From NCBI GenBank assembly GCA_001898995.1, contig MKVZ01000004.1:639845-703576 (forward strand): 63,732 nucleotides of DNA. The letters are read 5' to 3'. Below are positions 42,514 through 55,091 of the stretch, piece after piece. Below the pieces are notes generated by a model. It did not search any database, was not told the DNA's origin, and was given only the letters and a program-made list of their open reading frames with translations. The stretch's first letter is position 1. Each line of letters begins with the position of its first letter. The stretch comes from Rhizobiales bacterium 63-22 (GTDB taxonomy: Bacteria > Pseudomonadota > Alphaproteobacteria > Rhizobiales > Rhizobiaceae). Both the position numbers and the translations under genes were made by a program.

Positions 42514-43332
42514 ATGGAAGGTCTGATGCAAGGAAAACGCGGTCTCATCATGGGCGTCGCGAACAATCATTCTCTCGCCTGGGGCATAGCACGGCAACTC
42601 GCGGCCCACGGTGCGGAGCTGGCCTTCACCTATCAGGGCGACGCGCTCGGCAAGCGCGTCAAGCCGCTGGCCGAACAGGTCGGCTCCGATTTCGTGCTTC
42701 CCTGCGATGTCGAGGATATAGCCAGCGTCGACGCCGCCTTCGCGGAAATCGAGAAGAGATGGGGCAAGCTCGATTTCGTGGTGCACGCCATCGGCTTTTC
42801 CGACAAGACGGAACTGAAGGGCCGCTATGCGGACGTCACCACGCGCGAGAATTTCAGCCGCACCATGGTGATCTCGGCCTATTCCTTCACGGAAGTGGCG
42901 CAGCACGCCGAGAAACTGATGCGCGACGGCGGATCGATCCTGACGCTGACCTATGGCGGCTCCACCCGCACCATCCCGAACTACAACGTCATGGGCGTGG
43001 CCAAGGCGGCGCTCGAAGCGATGGTGCGCTATCTGGCAGCCGATTACGGCCCGCAGGGCATCCGCGTCAACGCCATTTCCGCCGGCCCCGTGCGCACGCT
43101 GGCAGGTGCCGGCATCGGCGATGCGCGCGCCATCTTCAGCTACCAGCGCCGCAACTCGCCGCTGCGCCGCACGGTGGACATAGACGATGTCGGCAAATCC
43201 GCGCTCTATCTCCTGTCCGACCTGTCGAGCGGCGTGACCGGCGAAGTCCATTTCGTCGATTCGGGCTACAACATCGTCTCCATGCCGACGCTGGAGGAAC
43301 TGAAAAGCTCCGACACCGAACGCGGCGAATAA
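42514..43332 (+). CDS. fabI: Enoyl-ACP reductase [NADH]
   Basis: Final reductase of each fatty-acid elongation round and the target of triclosan. The 272-residue SDR enzyme has the N-terminal 'GLIMGVANNHSLAWGIARQL' nucleotide motif and the active-site Tyr157-x6-Lys164 in 'NYNVMGVAK', with Tyr147 upstream. 'AGPVRTLAGAGIGDARAI' is typical of FabI. It ends the fabA-fabB-fabI cluster, 23 bases before a strong terminator. Confidence 0.96.
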   Translation: MEGLMQGKRGLIMGVANNHSLAWGIARQLAAHGAELAFTYQGDALGKRVKPLAEQVGSDFVLPCDVEDIASVDAAFAEIEKRWGKLDFVVHAIGFSDKTELKGRYADVTTRENFSRTMVISAYSFTEVAQHAEKLMRDGGSILTLTYGGSTRTIPNYNVMGVAKAALEAMVRYLAADYGPQGIRVNAISAGPVRTLAGAGIGDARAIFSYQRRNSPLRRTVDIDDVGKSALYLLSDLSSGVTGEVHFVDSGYNIVSMPTLEELKSSDTERGE

Positions 43333-43354
43333 GCCGCCAATACCGGCCCTGTGA

Positions 43355-43384
43355 AAAAAGCCGCCCTTGGGGCGGCTTTTTCTT
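43355..43384. terminator. Bidirectional terminator between fabI and the rsmC-like gene
   Basis: Stem AAAAGCCGCC / GGCGGCTTTT with a short loop. A-rich and T-rich flanks lie on both sides, so it can serve fabI on the plus strand and the methyltransferase gene on the minus strand. Confidence 0.88.
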
Positions 43385-43387
43385 TGG

Positions 43388-44410
43388 TTATCTGCGCGCT
43401 TCGAACACCTTGAAGCCCTGCGCCTCCTCCAGCGGAATCACCGTCTTGAACAGGCCCTTGAGCGTGGTCTCGTAGGGAAGCTGGCGGTTGGCCACCATCA
43501 GCAGCCGCCCGCCGGGCTTGAGCCGCGAGGCGGCGGCCGCGATGAAGGCCTGCCCCAGCGAAACGTCCGTCACGCGGCCCTCGTGGAACGGCGGGTTCAT
43601 CACCACCGTGTCGTAGATGCCGCCGAGCTTCTCGCCCGTCACGTCGAACCAGTGGAAGGACATCGGCGTCGCGGCGTTGAGGCGGGCGAGGTTTCCGCGC
43701 GCGGCTTCCAGCGCCTCGTAATCGGCCTCGTAGAGATCGACGGCGGTGATGCGATCGGCGTATTTCAGGCATTGCGCCGCGAGATAGCCCCAGCCCGCGC
43801 CGAGATCGGCGACACGGCCGAAGACGATCTTTTCCATATGCGCGGCCAGAAGCGCCGACCCCTTGTCGATGACCCCGTGCGAGAACATGCCCGGCTCGGT
43901 ACGGAAGACAGTGTCGATATCGGCGGCGAGCGGCTTCAGCGCCGCGATGAATTCATCGTCCAGATCGGCGGGACGTTGCAGCCAGAAGGCGACAGCGTGA
44001 TTCTTGGACAGGCGGTCGCTGATTTCGGCGATGTTGCCCACCCATTTGCGGAAACTGTCGACGCCCAGCTTCTTGTCGCCCGCCACCACGATCCAGCCGC
44101 CGGGCTCGACCCGCGCCAGAAGTTCCGCGAACCAAGCCTCGTTGCGGCCACGATGCTTGCCAAGCAGCAGCAGCCCGCCGGAAAAGCGGCTGTCAGCGGC
44201 CAGTGCCGGTTCGGCGTTAAAACCTTCGCGGTTCAGGGCCAGCCAGTCCGGCCGCCACGGCTGCAAGCAGGTGAGCGCCTGTTTCCATGTATCGTCCAGT
44301 GCCCTGTCGGCCGCAAGGCCGCAGGCGAGGAAGGACTGCCCCGGCTCAGGGCTATCCAGAATGTCCTGCTCGAAAGGGAGAAAAAGCGTTTTTTGCGCCG
44401 GCGCGGTCAT
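43388..44410 (-). CDS. Class I SAM methyltransferase, RsmC/RlmG-like (putative 16S rRNA m2G)
   Basis: A 340-residue methyltransferase with the RsmC two-lobe layout. A degenerate N-terminal methyltransferase-like lobe (about 1-170, 'LLLLGKHRGRNEAWFAELLA') precedes the active C-terminal MTS domain. That domain has SAM motif 'VFGRVADLGAGWGYLAAQCL' and the guanine-N2 catalytic motif 'VMNPPFHEG'. It is likely to modify small-subunit rRNA near G1207. It converges on fabI. Its upstream end abuts a mosaic repeat. Confidence 0.87.
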   Translation of the reverse strand: MTAPAQKTLFLPFEQDILDSPEPGQSFLACGLAADRALDDTWKQALTCLQPWRPDWLALNREGFNAEPALAADSRFSGGLLLLGKHRGRNEAWFAELLARVEPGGWIVVAGDKKLGVDSFRKWVGNIAEISDRLSKNHAVAFWLQRPADLDDEFIAALKPLAADIDTVFRTEPGMFSHGVIDKGSALLAAHMEKIVFGRVADLGAGWGYLAAQCLKYADRITAVDLYEADYEALEAARGNLARLNAATPMSFHWFDVTGEKLGGIYDTVVMNPPFHEGRVTDVSLGQAFIAAAASRLKPGGRLLMVANRQLPYETTLKGLFKTVIPLEEAQGFKVFEARR

Positions 44411-44430
44411 ACCCCTGTCTCCTTACCCGA

Positions 44431-44490
44431 TCTTTATCTTCACGCATTTCCGAACGCAAAACCGCTTCGCACTTTTGCTGGAAATGCTCC
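44431..44490 (-). repeat. Mosaic intergenic repeat, copy 4 (reverse)
   Basis: 'cgcatttccgaacgcaaaac' is followed by 'cgcttcgcacttttgctgga' and 'aatgctcc'. It lies between the methyltransferase start and the pnp terminator. Confidence 0.85.
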
Positions 44491-44495
44491 GGCCA

Positions 44496-44540
44496 CAATA
44501 AAAAGCGCGCCCCAAGACCTGATCCGGGACGCGCTTTCCA
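44496..44540 (-). terminator. Rho-independent terminator of pnp
   Basis: AAAGCGCG (44502-44509) pairs with CGCGCTTT (44530-44537). On the minus strand the stem is followed by TTTATTG. It lies 22 bases after the pnp stop. Confidence 0.88.
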
Positions 44541-44561
44541 TTTGCAGTCAAAGAGCGGCGC

Positions 44562-46706
<2,145 letters not shown>

Positions 46707-46863
46707 ATCTTGTCCTCTTTTGGAAAACCCGCGCCCGACACATTCCAGGCGCGTTTCAGGGTTTTCCCGGTTGGCGGACGGGCCATGGGCAAGACAACGG
46801 GAGACTTGCTGCTTTGTGGTGTTGCAAGTCACCTGCAATCCTGCCCCATGACAGGTCCATGTC

Positions 46864-46970
46864 TGGATCGCCGTGCGCCTTGATCAGGCGCATTGTGACG
46901 ATCTATCTTTTCATTTTGGCGCATTATCCTACGCAAAACCGCTACGCACTTTTGCTGGAAATGCCAGAGC
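46864..46970 (-). repeat. Composite mosaic repeat, copy 5 (reverse)
   Basis: Palindromic module 'gatcgccgtgcgccttgatc' with 'aggcgcattgtgacgatc' is joined to the core 'gcattatcctacgcaaaacc' and 'gctacgcacttttgctgg'. The first module also occurs at 36943. It occupies the rpsO-pnp gap (46707-47025), which otherwise shows no gene. Confidence 0.87.
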
Positions 46971-46990
46971 CTTACGGCCCTGAAATAGAA

Positions 46991-47019
46991 CGGGCGACGC
47001 CGCAATGCGGCATCGCCCG
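46991..47019 (-). terminator. Hairpin after rpsO (terminator or processing site)
   Basis: A 13-bp stem with one G-U pair (46991-47003 with 47007-47019) and a 3-base loop, followed on the minus strand by TTCTATTT. It may attenuate transcription into pnp or be an RNase III site, as known for rpsO-pnp in other bacteria. Confidence 0.65.
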
Positions 47020-47025
47020 CAAGTC

Positions 47026-47295
47026 TTAGCGGCGCAGGCCCAGACGGGCGATCAGCGCCTGATAACGCGCTTCGTCCACGCCCTTGACGTAGTCAAGAAG
47101 GCGGCGACGCTGCGAAACCAGCTTCAGCAGGCCACGACGCGAATGGTTGTCGTTCTTGTGGCCCTTGAAGTGCTCGGTCAGGTTGGCGATACGCTCGGAA
47201 AGCACGGCGACCTGAACCTCAGGAGAACCGGTGTCGCCTTCCTTGGTGGCGTATTCCTTGATAAGCGCAAGCTTGCGCTCAGCGGTGATCGACAT
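47026..47295 (-). CDS. rpsO: 30S ribosomal protein S15
   Basis: 16S rRNA-binding protein of 89 residues, normal length. It starts [20 protein letters not shown] and carries '[20 protein letters not shown]' and '[20 protein letters not shown]'. The open frame extends 45 codons upstream without conservation. It lies between truB and pnp, the standard order. Confidence 0.98.
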   Translation of the reverse strand: MSITAERKLALIKEYATKEGDTGSPEVQVAVLSERIANLTEHFKGHKNDNHSRRGLLKLVSQRRRLLDYVKGVDEARYQALIARLGLRR

Positions 47296-47458
47296 CGTAT
47301 GACCCTTTCTGGATGGAGAGGAAAACGGGACGCCCGGGCCGGGATGTCGTCCAGCGCGGGCCATGAAAACGAACCGGAAGCGCTCGCGCGCCCGTTCGTT
47401 GCTGCGGCATATAGTGCAAAACCGGATCAATTGCCAGCATCAATTGCGTCCGACCGAA

Positions 47459-48433
47459 TCAGGCCGCGGTGAAGACCCGCTTCGGCTTGAACTGGCCATG
47501 CTCGATATAACCGATGGCGAGCAGCTTTCCGCGGGCGGTCACACAGGCCTCGTCCGCCTCCAGCGGGGCGTCGCGCCCGCGCAGGATCACCGGATTGCCG
47601 AGGCGCACACGCTGCGCCTGATCTTCCGTCAGCGCCACCTGCGGCAGGCAGTCGAGGGCTGCGCCCGTATCGATCACCAGCCCGTCGAGCGCGGAGAAAT
47701 CGCGGCGCGGGGCGTTTTCCACCACCGTGCCATCCTCGTTCTTCGGCGGGAGCGGCGGCCACGCGGCCTCAAGCTCGGCCAGCGTCACGAAATCCTCGTC
47801 CGTGAACGGAGCGACCTCCACGCGGCGCAGCTCCGAAATATGGCCGTAGCAGCCGAGGTCGCGGCCCATGTCGCGCGCCAGGCTGCGCACATAGGTGCCC
47901 TTGGAGCACTCCACCTCGAACTCGGTGCGGTCGGCGTCGGGGAAGCCGACGATCTCCAGCCGGTCGATCTCGACCTCGCGGGCGGGAATTTCAACCGTCT
48001 CGCCCTCACGGGCCAGATCGTAGGCGCGCTCGCCGTCGATCTTGATCGCCGAGAACTGCGGCGGAATCTGCATGATCACGCCGGTATATTTCGGCAGCAA
48101 GGCCTCAACGTCCGCGCGCGACGGGCGCTTGTCGGAGGTCTTCGTGGCCGCGCCTTCGAGATCGTCGGTGGCGCGTTCCTCGCCCCATGTCACCGTGAAG
48201 CGATAGATCTTGGTGCCGTCCATCACGTAAGGCACAGTCTTGGTGGCCTCGCCAAGCGCGATCGGCAGCATGCCCGACGCCAGCGGATCGAGCGTACCGG
48301 CATGGCCGGCCTTTTCCGCGTTGAACAGCCACTTGATCTTGGAGACCGCTTCGGTCGATCCCATGCCCTTCGGCTTGTCGAAAATGACCCAGCCCGAAAT
48401 CGGCCGGCCCTTCTTCTTGCCCCGTCTCGCCAT
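47459..48433 (-). CDS. truB: tRNA pseudouridine(55) synthase
   Basis: Makes pseudouridine 55 in the T-arm of tRNAs. The 324-residue enzyme has the catalytic Asp in '[20 protein letters not shown]', the N-terminal '[20 protein letters not shown]' and '[19 protein letters not shown]'. A C-terminal PUA-like region continues to about residue 315. Three bases separate it from rbfA, so they are co-transcribed. Confidence 0.97.
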   Translation of the reverse strand: MARRGKKKGRPISGWVIFDKPKGMGSTEAVSKIKWLFNAEKAGHAGTLDPLASGMLPIALGEATKTVPYVMDGTKIYRFTVTWGEERATDDLEGAATKTSDKRPSRADVEALLPKYTGVIMQIPPQFSAIKIDGERAYDLAREGETVEIPAREVEIDRLEIVGFPDADRTEFEVECSKGTYVRSLARDMGRDLGCYGHISELRRVEVAPFTDEDFVTLAELEAAWPPLPPKNEDGTVVENAPRRDFSALDGLVIDTGAALDCLPQVALTEDQAQRVRLGNPVILRGRDAPLEADEACVTARGKLLAIGYIEHGQFKPKRVFTAA

Positions 48434-48436
48434 GCT

Positions 48437-48856
48437 TTACTCTTCCTCGCCTTCATCGTGCTTCAGATCGCGCGCCACTTCGGGCGACCGCAGGATCGCG
48501 TCGATCTTCGAGAAATTGTCGAAACTCGTATCGGACCGGAACCGGAATTCCGGCATGTATTTCATCTGGCCGAGGCTTCCCGCCATGCGGCCACGAATGA
48601 ATTTCGCGTGGGACGCCAGCGCCTTGACCACGGCCTGCGGATCGGCGTCGCCGAGCGGCTGGACGAAGCAGGTCGCGATCTTGAGATCGGGCGACATGCG
48701 CACTTCCGACACGGAAATGACGGTGCGCTCGATCAGATCGTCGCGAATCTCGCCGCGCTGGAGCAGCTGCGCCAGCGCATGACGCACCTGCTCGCCGACA
48801 CGAAGCTGGCGTTGGGAAAGGCCGCCGGAGCCTTTCGGATCATGAGATCGACTCAT
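48437..48856 (-). CDS. rbfA: 30S ribosome-binding factor A
   Basis: Late 30S maturation factor of 139 residues with a KH-like fold. '[20 protein letters not shown]', '[20 protein letters not shown]' and '[20 protein letters not shown]' are family segments. The start at 48856 ([14 protein letters not shown]) is chosen because the frame upstream runs into 41-bp tandem repeats that fill the infB-rbfA gap. An acidic C-terminus (DEGEEE) ends the protein. Confidence 0.95.
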   Translation of the reverse strand: MSRSHDPKGSGGLSQRQLRVGEQVRHALAQLLQRGEIRDDLIERTVISVSEVRMSPDLKIATCFVQPLGDADPQAVVKALASHAKFIRGRMAGSLGQMKYMPEFRFRSDTSFDNFSKIDAILRSPEVARDLKHDEGEEE

Positions 48857-48892
48857 TTTTGCATTCCCTCTTGTGCTTGCAGCACTCGACGT

Positions 48893-49006
48893 CTCTTGGT
48901 TTGTATCCCCGTCGCGCCTGCGGCGCTCCACGCCTCTTGATTTATATCCCGGTCGCGCCCAAGGCGCTCCACGCCGCTTGGTTTGCATCCCCGTCGCGCC
49001 CGACGA
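48893..49006. repeat. 41-bp tandem direct repeat between infB and rbfA
   Basis: Units start at 48893, 48934 and 48975 (the third truncated). The first two end in 'gcgctccacgc'. Each begins (c/g)(t/g)cttg(g/a)ttt, with 'atcccc/g-gtcgcgcc' in the middle. A shorter relative may begin at 48868. Confidence 0.88.
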
Positions 49007-49146
49007 AAACCCAAGCGCCCCGAAAGGCGCCACCGAGTTATGAAGCAGCATATTGAATGGAACAGTCTATCACGATCCGGCCGGGAGTCAGACCCGCCGG
49101 ATCGGACAGGAAAAACCGGGCCGTCAGCCGGCCCGGCAAAAAGTCC

Positions 49147-51867
49147 TTACAGCGTGCGCGAGACGTGCTCGACGCGGAAGGCTTCGATCGTGTCGCCCGC
49201 GCGGATGTCGTCGTAGTTCTCGAAGGCCATGCCGCATTCCTGACCGGCCGGCACTTCCGAGACTTCGTCCTTGAAGCGCTTGAGCGTCTTGAGCTTGCCT
49301 TCGTGGATGACGACGTTGTCGCGGATGAGACGCACGCCCGCGCCGCGCTCGACCTTGCCTTCGGTGACGCGGCAGCCCGCGACCTTGCCGACCTTGGTGA
49401 TGTTGAAGACTTCGAGAATCTCCGCATTGCCGAGGAAGGTTTCGCGGCGTTCCGGCGACAGCAGGCCCGACATCGCCGCCTTCACGTCATCGATGAGATC
49501 ATAGATGATGTTGTAGTAGCGGATCTCGATGCCCTGCTGCTCGGCCGCGTCGCGCGCCTGCTTGTTGGCACGCACGTTGAAGCCGATGATCGCCGCGTTG
49601 GAGGCTTCCGCCAGCGACACGTCGCTCTCGGTGATGCCGCCCGCGCCCGCATGGACGATGCGCGCGCGCACCTCGTCGGTGCCGAGCTTGTCCAGCGCAT
49701 TGGTGATCGCCTCGATCGAGCCCTGCACGTCACCCTTGATGACGAGCGGAAATTCCTTGGTGCCCGACACCTGGAGCTGATTCATCATCTGCTCCAGCGA
49801 GCCGCGCGCACCGGACTGGCGGGCGACGGCCTTGTCGCGGGCCAGACGCTGGCGGTATTCGGCGATCTCGCGGGCCTTGGCCTCGTTCTGCACCACGGCA
49901 AAGCGGTCGCCCGCCTGCGGCGTACCCTGAAGGCCGAGGATTTCCACCGGCATGGCGGGACCGGCTTCCTTGACATGCTCGCCACGATCGTTGACCAGCG
50001 CGCGCACGCGGCCCCATTCGCTGCCCGCGACGAGAATGTCGCCGGGATTGAGCGTGCCCTTCTGCACCAGAACGGTCGCCACCGAGCCGCGCCCGCGATC
50101 GAGCTGGGCCTCGATGACCACGCCTTCCGCCGTGCGGGTCGGGTCGGCCTTGAGGTCGAGCATTTCGGCCTGAAGCAGGATGGCGTCGAGCAGCTTGTCG
50201 AGATTCTTGCCGGTCTTGGCCGAAACCTCGACGTCGAGCACCTCGCCGCCCATGGATTCCACGAACACCTCGTGCTGGAGCAGCCCGTTGCGCACCTTCT
50301 GCGCATCGGCGGCCGGCTTGTCGATCTTGTTGATCGCCACGATGATCGGAACCCCCGCCGCCTTGGCGTGGTTGATGGATTCGATCGTCTGCGGCATCAC
50401 GCTGTCGTCGGCCGCCACCACGAGGATGGCGATGTCGGTCGCCTGCGCGCCGCGGGCGCGCATCGCCGTGAAGGCGGCGTGGCCGGGCGTATCGATGAAG
50501 GTGATCTTCTGGCCGTTCTGCTCGACCTGATAGGCGCCGATATGCTGGGTGATGCCGCCGGCCTCGCCGGACACCACATTGGCGTGGCGGATGGCGTCGA
50601 GCAGCGAGGTCTTGCCGTGGTCGACGTGACCCATGATGGTCACGACCGGCGGACGCGGCTGCATCGCCCCTGCATTGTCCTGAACGTTGAAGATGCCTTC
50701 CTCGACGTCGGATTCGGCGACACGCTTGACGGTGTGCCCGAATTCCTCGGCAATGAGCTGCGCCATATCGGCGTCGATCACATCGCCCGGCTTCATCATC
50801 TGGCCTTGCTTCATAAGGTACTTGATGATGTCCACGGCGCGCTCGGTCATGCGCTGCGCCAGTTCCTGAATGGTGATGGTTTCGGGAACGACCACCTCAC
50901 GCGAAATCTTCTCGCGCGTTTCCTGCATCTGCGAGCGCTTGAACTTCTCCTGACGGCGGCGCATGGCCGACAGCGAGCGCGAGCGTCCGCCTTCCTCTTC
51001 CAGATTGCTGGTGAGCGTCAGCTTGCCGCGGCGGCGATCGTCCTCGCCCTTGACGACCTTGGGAGCGCGCACTTCCGGCTTGGCCGGCACGCCACGGCGC
51101 ACAGGACCACGGCGGTCGTCCTCGTCTTCGGTCTGGCCGGGCTTGCGAAGCTGGCTCTGCGGCAAAGGCTTGGCGGGAATGGCGTCCGGCGTCGCGGGGA
51201 CCGGACGGCCTGCCGGCTGCGGACGGCCAGCGCCCTGCGGGGCCGCAGGACGCTGATCGTCGCGGCGCTCCACGCGGGCTTCGGTCTGCGGCACACGACG
51301 GGCGGCTTCTTCCTCGGCCTTGCGGCGCGCCTCGGCCTCGGCCTTCACGCGCGCTTCCTCCTCCGCCTGACGGCGGGCGGATTCCTCACGCTCCTTCGCG
51401 CGGCGCGCATCTTCCTCGGCGCGGCGCTTCGCGTCCTCGATGGCGCGGGCACGGTCTTCCACCTCGCGGGCCTGCGCTTCTTCCAGAGCGCGGCGGCGGG
51501 CATCCATTTCCGAACGCGACAGCGTGTTCAGCACCATGCCGGAACGGTCGGCCGGGCGCGGACGCGGCGTCTGCGGCGTATCGGTGCGCTGTGTGGCCGG
51601 GCGCTGCTGCGCGACATGCGGCTTCGTCACCGGCGCCGCCGGCTGCGGGGCAGGCGAGACGGCAGGGCGGGGCGCTGCGGCCTCCGCCTCCGGCTTCTCG
51701 TCGGGCCGCGAGAACTTGCGCTTCTTGGTCTCAACGACGACAGCCTTGGTGCGGCCGTGGCTGAAATTCTGGCGCACGGTGCTCTGCTCGACGCCCGGCC
51801 GCTTCAGGGTCAGCGTCTTCTTGGTATTGACGCTCAGCGTCTTGTCGTCGTTCGTCTTGTCGTTCAT
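49147..51867 (-). CDS. infB: Translation initiation factor IF-2
   Basis: GTPase of 906 residues that brings initiator tRNA to the 30S subunit. The N-terminal third is a long, charged, Ala/Arg/Glu-rich region with coiled-coil character (roughly residues 130-220). It is followed by the IF2_N fold ('[20 protein letters not shown]') and the G domain with G1 '[15 protein letters not shown]', G3 '[20 protein letters not shown]' and G4 'NKIDKP'. Domains II to IV end in '[15 protein letters not shown]'. Its start overlaps ylxR by four bases. Confidence 0.98.
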   Translation of the reverse strand: MNDKTNDDKTLSVNTKKTLTLKRPGVEQSTVRQNFSHGRTKAVVVETKKRKFSRPDEKPEAEAAAPRPAVSPAPQPAAPVTKPHVAQQRPATQRTDTPQTPRPRPADRSGMVLNTLSRSEMDARRRALEEAQAREVEDRARAIEDAKRRAEEDARRAKEREESARRQAEEEARVKAEAEARRKAEEEAARRVPQTEARVERRDDQRPAAPQGAGRPQPAGRPVPATPDAIPAKPLPQSQLRKPGQTEDEDDRRGPVRRGVPAKPEVRAPKVVKGEDDRRRGKLTLTSNLEEEGGRSRSLSAMRRRQEKFKRSQMQETREKISREVVVPETITIQELAQRMTERAVDIIKYLMKQGQMMKPGDVIDADMAQLIAEEFGHTVKRVAESDVEEGIFNVQDNAGAMQPRPPVVTIMGHVDHGKTSLLDAIRHANVVSGEAGGITQHIGAYQVEQNGQKITFIDTPGHAAFTAMRARGAQATDIAILVVAADDSVMPQTIESINHAKAAGVPIIVAINKIDKPAADAQKVRNGLLQHEVFVESMGGEVLDVEVSAKTGKNLDKLLDAILLQAEMLDLKADPTRTAEGVVIEAQLDRGRGSVATVLVQKGTLNPGDILVAGSEWGRVRALVNDRGEHVKEAGPAMPVEILGLQGTPQAGDRFAVVQNEAKAREIAEYRQRLARDKAVARQSGARGSLEQMMNQLQVSGTKEFPLVIKGDVQGSIEAITNALDKLGTDEVRARIVHAGAGGITESDVSLAEASNAAIIGFNVRANKQARDAAEQQGIEIRYYNIIYDLIDDVKAAMSGLLSPERRETFLGNAEILEVFNITKVGKVAGCRVTEGKVERGAGVRLIRDNVVIHEGKLKTLKRFKDEVSEVPAGQECGMAFENYDDIRAGDTIEAFRVEHVSRTL

Positions 51868-52499
51868 TCCGTTTCCTTCGCGGCCTTGGCCGCCTTTTCA
51901 TCCGAATTCGCCGCGCTCTCGCCACGATAACGATGCAACAATTGCGCCCGCTTTACGAACCCGGCCGCCGCTTTTCCTTCGAGCACGGCTGCATGTATCA
52001 CATTTCCACCCCCAAATGCCAAATCCATTTCTTCACCCGAGAAAAGAGTGAAGGACGGAATTTCGGGGCCATCCAGATGCACCACGGCGCGACGCGCCTG
52101 ATCCAGTTTGCGCACGCCGTCGCCGGCGGCTTCGTTCGCATGCAGCACCATGGCGGCGGCGCCCGAGCGGATCGCCTGATCCACCTTGGTGGAACCGGTG
52201 ACGACCGCCCCCGCCTTGCGCGCCAGAGCGAGGCTGCCCAGTGCGGATTTCGTCAGCAGCCGGTCCACCAGCGCGCCGAGATCCGCCTGCGGCTTCACGC
52301 CTTCCTTCAGCGCCCGCGCAAACAGCTTGCGCCGCACCGCCTCGTCCACCAGCCGCCGCTCGGCCCTGACCCAGCAGCCGCGGCCCGGCAGTTCATGCTT
52401 CAAATCCGGTACGACGGCGCCGTCAGGCCCCGCCACGAACCGGATCATGTCATCGGCAGAGCCGCTCTCGCGCGTGACGATACAGGTTCTGTCGTTCAT
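51864..52499 (-). CDS. YlxR-L7Ae fusion RNA-binding protein
   Basis: A 211-residue protein joining an N-terminal DUF448/YlxR domain ('[20 protein letters not shown]' and '[20 protein letters not shown]') to a C-terminal L7Ae-like RNA-binding domain ('[20 protein letters not shown]'). The fusion is common in alphaproteobacteria. Its place between nusA and infB matches the stand-alone ylxR and ylxQ genes of Firmicutes. A GGAG box precedes ATG 52499. The exact RNA target is unknown. Confidence 0.9.
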   Translation of the reverse strand: MNDRTCIVTRESGSADDMIRFVAGPDGAVVPDLKHELPGRGCWVRAERRLVDEAVRRKLFARALKEGVKPQADLGALVDRLLTKSALGSLALARKAGAVVTGSTKVDQAIRSGAAAMVLHANEAAGDGVRKLDQARRAVVHLDGPEIPSFTLFSGEEMDLAFGGGNVIHAAVLEGKAAAGFVKRAQLLHRYRGESAANSDEKAAKAAKETE

Positions 52500-52624
52500 A
52501 TCCTGCTCCACGCGCATTGCCACAGCACCCCGCACCGCGGACGATGCGGGCGCTGTACCAGAGCCCGCGCCGCGCCACAACCCGAAACATGACGGCCGGA
52601 CCGTGATGGGCGGAAGCATACCCC

Positions 52625-54232
52625 TTACGAGGCAGCTTCCTCCTCGCCGGCCTCGGCTTCCTCTTCTTCCTGCGCCGCCAGTTCCTCTTCGGTGATCCAG
52701 CCGGCCTTGAGGCGCGCGGTCAGGATCATCTGCTCCGCATCGGTACGCGATACATCGAAGGACGACAGGATGCCGCTATGGGTCGTCGTCTCGCCGTCCT
52801 TGCGCTCGCGCCAGCCGACCAGATCGTCCACCGCGTAGCCGGCGAAGTCCTCGATGGTCTTCACGCCGTCCTCGCCGACCGCGACCAGCATGGCCGTGGT
52901 GAGGCCCGGCACTTCGCGCAGCTCGTCCTCGACGCCCAGTTCCTTGCGGCGCGCGTCCTGCTCGGCCTCGATGCGGTCGAGATATTCGCGGGCGCGGTCC
53001 TGAATCTCGCCGGCGGTGTCCTCGTCGAAACCGTCGATCGAGGCGATTTCGCCCGGCTCGACATAGGCCAGTTCCTCGACGGAGGCAAAGCCTTCGGAGG
53101 CCAGAACCTGGCCGACCATCTCGTCCACGTTGAGGGCTTCCATAAACAGGTGCGAACGCTCGGCGAATTCCTTCTGGCGGCGTTCGGATTCCTCGTCCTC
53201 GGTCAGGATGTCGATATCCCAGCCGGTGAGCTGCGAGGCGAGGCGCACGTTCTGGCCGCGACGGCCGATCGCAAGAGATAGTTGGTCATTCGGGACCACG
53301 ACTTCAATACGCTCGGCGTCTTCGTCGAGCACGACCTTGGCGACTTCCGCCGGCTGGAGCGCGTTGACGATGAAGGAAGCCGCATCCGGCGACCACGGAA
53401 TGATGTCGATCTTCTCGCCCTGCAACTCGGCCACGACCGCCTGCACGCGGCTGCCGCGCATGCCGACGCAGGCGCCGACCGGATCGATGGAGGCGTCGCG
53501 CGACACGACCGCGATCTTGGCGCGGGAGCCCGGATCGCGGGCGACCGACTTGATCTCGATGATGCCGTCATAGATTTCCGGAACTTCCATGGTGAAGAGC
53601 TTCGCCATGAACTGCGGATGGGTGCGCGACAGGAAGATCTGCGGGCCGCGCTGCTCGCGGCGCACGTCGTAGACATAGGCGCGGATGCGGTCGCCGTAGC
53701 GGAAGGCCTCGCGCGGGATCAGCTCGTCGCGGCGCACGATGGCTTCGCCGCGGCCGAGATCGACGATGACATTGCCGTATTCGACGCGCTTGACGGTGCC
53801 GTTGACGATTTCGCCGACGCGATCCTTGTATTCGTCATACTGGCGGTCGCGCTCGGCCTCGCGCACTTTCTGCACGATAACCTGCTTGGCGGACTGGGCT
53901 GCAATGCGGCCGAAATCCATCGGCGGAAGCTGGTCGGCGATGAAGTCCCCCACCTGCGCGTCCGGGTTGCGGTCGCGGGCGTTGAAGACGGAAATCTGCG
54001 TGGCGTAGTCGTCGACGTTCTCGACCACTTCGAGCAGGCGCTGAAGCTTGATCTCGCCGGACTTCGCGTTGATGTCGGCGCGGATGTTGCTTTCCTGACC
54101 GTAGCGCGAGCGCGCGGCCTTCTGGATCGCGTCGGCCATGGCCGCGAGCACGATCTCGCGGTCGATGGACTTTTCGCGGGCGACCGCGTCGGCGATCTGC
54201 AAAAGCTCCAGCCTGTTAGCACTGACTGCCAT
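52625..54232 (-). CDS. nusA: Transcription termination/antitermination factor NusA
   Basis: RNA polymerase-associated factor of 535 residues. The N-terminal polymerase-binding domain is followed by S1 ('[20 protein letters not shown]'), KH1 and KH2 ('[20 protein letters not shown]', '[20 protein letters not shown]') and C-terminal helix-hairpin-helix acidic repeats ('[20 protein letters not shown]'). It ends with a strongly acidic tail. It sits 63 bases after rimP. Confidence 0.97.
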   Translation of the reverse strand: MAVSANRLELLQIADAVAREKSIDREIVLAAMADAIQKAARSRYGQESNIRADINAKSGEIKLQRLLEVVENVDDYATQISVFNARDRNPDAQVGDFIADQLPPMDFGRIAAQSAKQVIVQKVREAERDRQYDEYKDRVGEIVNGTVKRVEYGNVIVDLGRGEAIVRRDELIPREAFRYGDRIRAYVYDVRREQRGPQIFLSRTHPQFMAKLFTMEVPEIYDGIIEIKSVARDPGSRAKIAVVSRDASIDPVGACVGMRGSRVQAVVAELQGEKIDIIPWSPDAASFIVNALQPAEVAKVVLDEDAERIEVVVPNDQLSLAIGRRGQNVRLASQLTGWDIDILTEDEESERRQKEFAERSHLFMEALNVDEMVGQVLASEGFASVEELAYVEPGEIASIDGFDEDTAGEIQDRAREYLDRIEAEQDARRKELGVEDELREVPGLTTAMLVAVGEDGVKTIEDFAGYAVDDLVGWRERKDGETTTHSGILSSFDVSRTDAEQMILTARLKAGWITEEELAAQEEEEAEAGEEEAAS

Positions 54233-54295
54233 TGATCTCTCCTTGGTGTCGCGCCCGGCTTTTGTTTTCCTCGCCGCCGGACGCCTGAAATTCTT

Positions 54296-54955
54296 TTACT
54301 TGTCCGACGTTTCTTCCGCCACGGCTTTGGCTTCCTCGCCCAGGTCATCGCCGGGAATGCGGCCCTCGCGGATCGCCTTGTCCTTGCGCAGCGCGTCGCG
54401 GATCAGGTCGTCGGTCAGGACCAGCCGCGCGTCGGAAATCAGGTCGAAGGGAATGCGCACCACCGGCTCGTTTCCGTAGGACGGCTGGTCGCTTTCGATG
54501 GTGACGGAATCGGCCTCGCCCGCGACGATGCGGCCGCGGAACTTCTTGCGGCCCTCATGCACGATGGAAGTCTCGACCTTGGCGATGTGGCCGGCCCAGT
54601 CGGCGAAATCCGACTTGCGCACCAGCGGGCGGTCGATGCCGGGCGACGAAATCTCCAGATGGTACTTGCCGCTGATCGGGTCTTCGACGTCGAGCACGGG
54701 CGCCACGGTGCGGCTCACCAGCTCGCAATCGTCCACGGTCATGGTGCCGTCGGGGCGCTCGGCCATGATCTGCAGGGTCTGGCCGTTCAGGCCCGACAAG
54801 CGCACGCGCACGAGCCGGAAGCCGAGCGTGTTGATGACCGGCTCCACGATGGCCGCCACTTTCGCGTCGATGCCGTTTTCGCGGATGATGCGCTCATCCG
54901 CACCCGCTGCAACCGCGGCCGTTTCCGCCTGAACCTGTTCCGTCAATGGGGTCAA
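54296..54955 (-). CDS. rimP: Ribosome maturation factor RimP
   Basis: 30S assembly factor of 219 residues. '[20 protein letters not shown]' and '[20 protein letters not shown]' are conserved, followed by the C-terminal SH3-like domain. An N-terminal extension of about 25 residues and an acidic C-terminal tail ('[14 protein letters not shown]') are typical of the Rhizobiales form. First gene of the rimP-nusA-infB operon; a terminator upstream separates it from trmB. Confidence 0.95.
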   Translation of the reverse strand: MTPLTEQVQAETAAVAAGADERIIRENGIDAKVAAIVEPVINTLGFRLVRVRLSGLNGQTLQIMAERPDGTMTVDDCELVSRTVAPVLDVEDPISGKYHLEISSPGIDRPLVRKSDFADWAGHIAKVETSIVHEGRKKFRGRIVAGEADSVTIESDQPSYGNEPVVRIPFDLISDARLVLTDDLIRDALRKDKAIREGRIPGDDLGEEAKAVAEETSDK

Positions 54956-54982
54956 AACCTCTTGAAATAGGCCGTATTCAAC

Positions 54983-55014
54983 AAAAAAGAGCGGGACCGG
55001 ACGGACCCACTCTT
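54983..55014 (-). terminator. Rho-independent terminator of metK-trmB
   Basis: Stem AAGAGCGGG (54987-54995) with CCCACTCTT (55006-55014), one G-U pair in the RNA. On the minus strand a TTTTTTG tract follows. It lies between trmB and rimP. Confidence 0.87.
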
Positions 55015-55091
55015 GTTCGATCGACCAAGAATTTGAAGCCTATATACCAGCGCGGCGCGATTTTTTCAAGTCCCGCCTGCCATGCTTCATG

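Noticed and set aside
49057..51930. 957-codon open frame antisense to infB, and a similar 710-codon frame opposite pnp (44751-46883)
   Set aside because: Both are shadows of strongly codon-biased GC-rich genes. Their translations are low-complexity with no recognisable domains.
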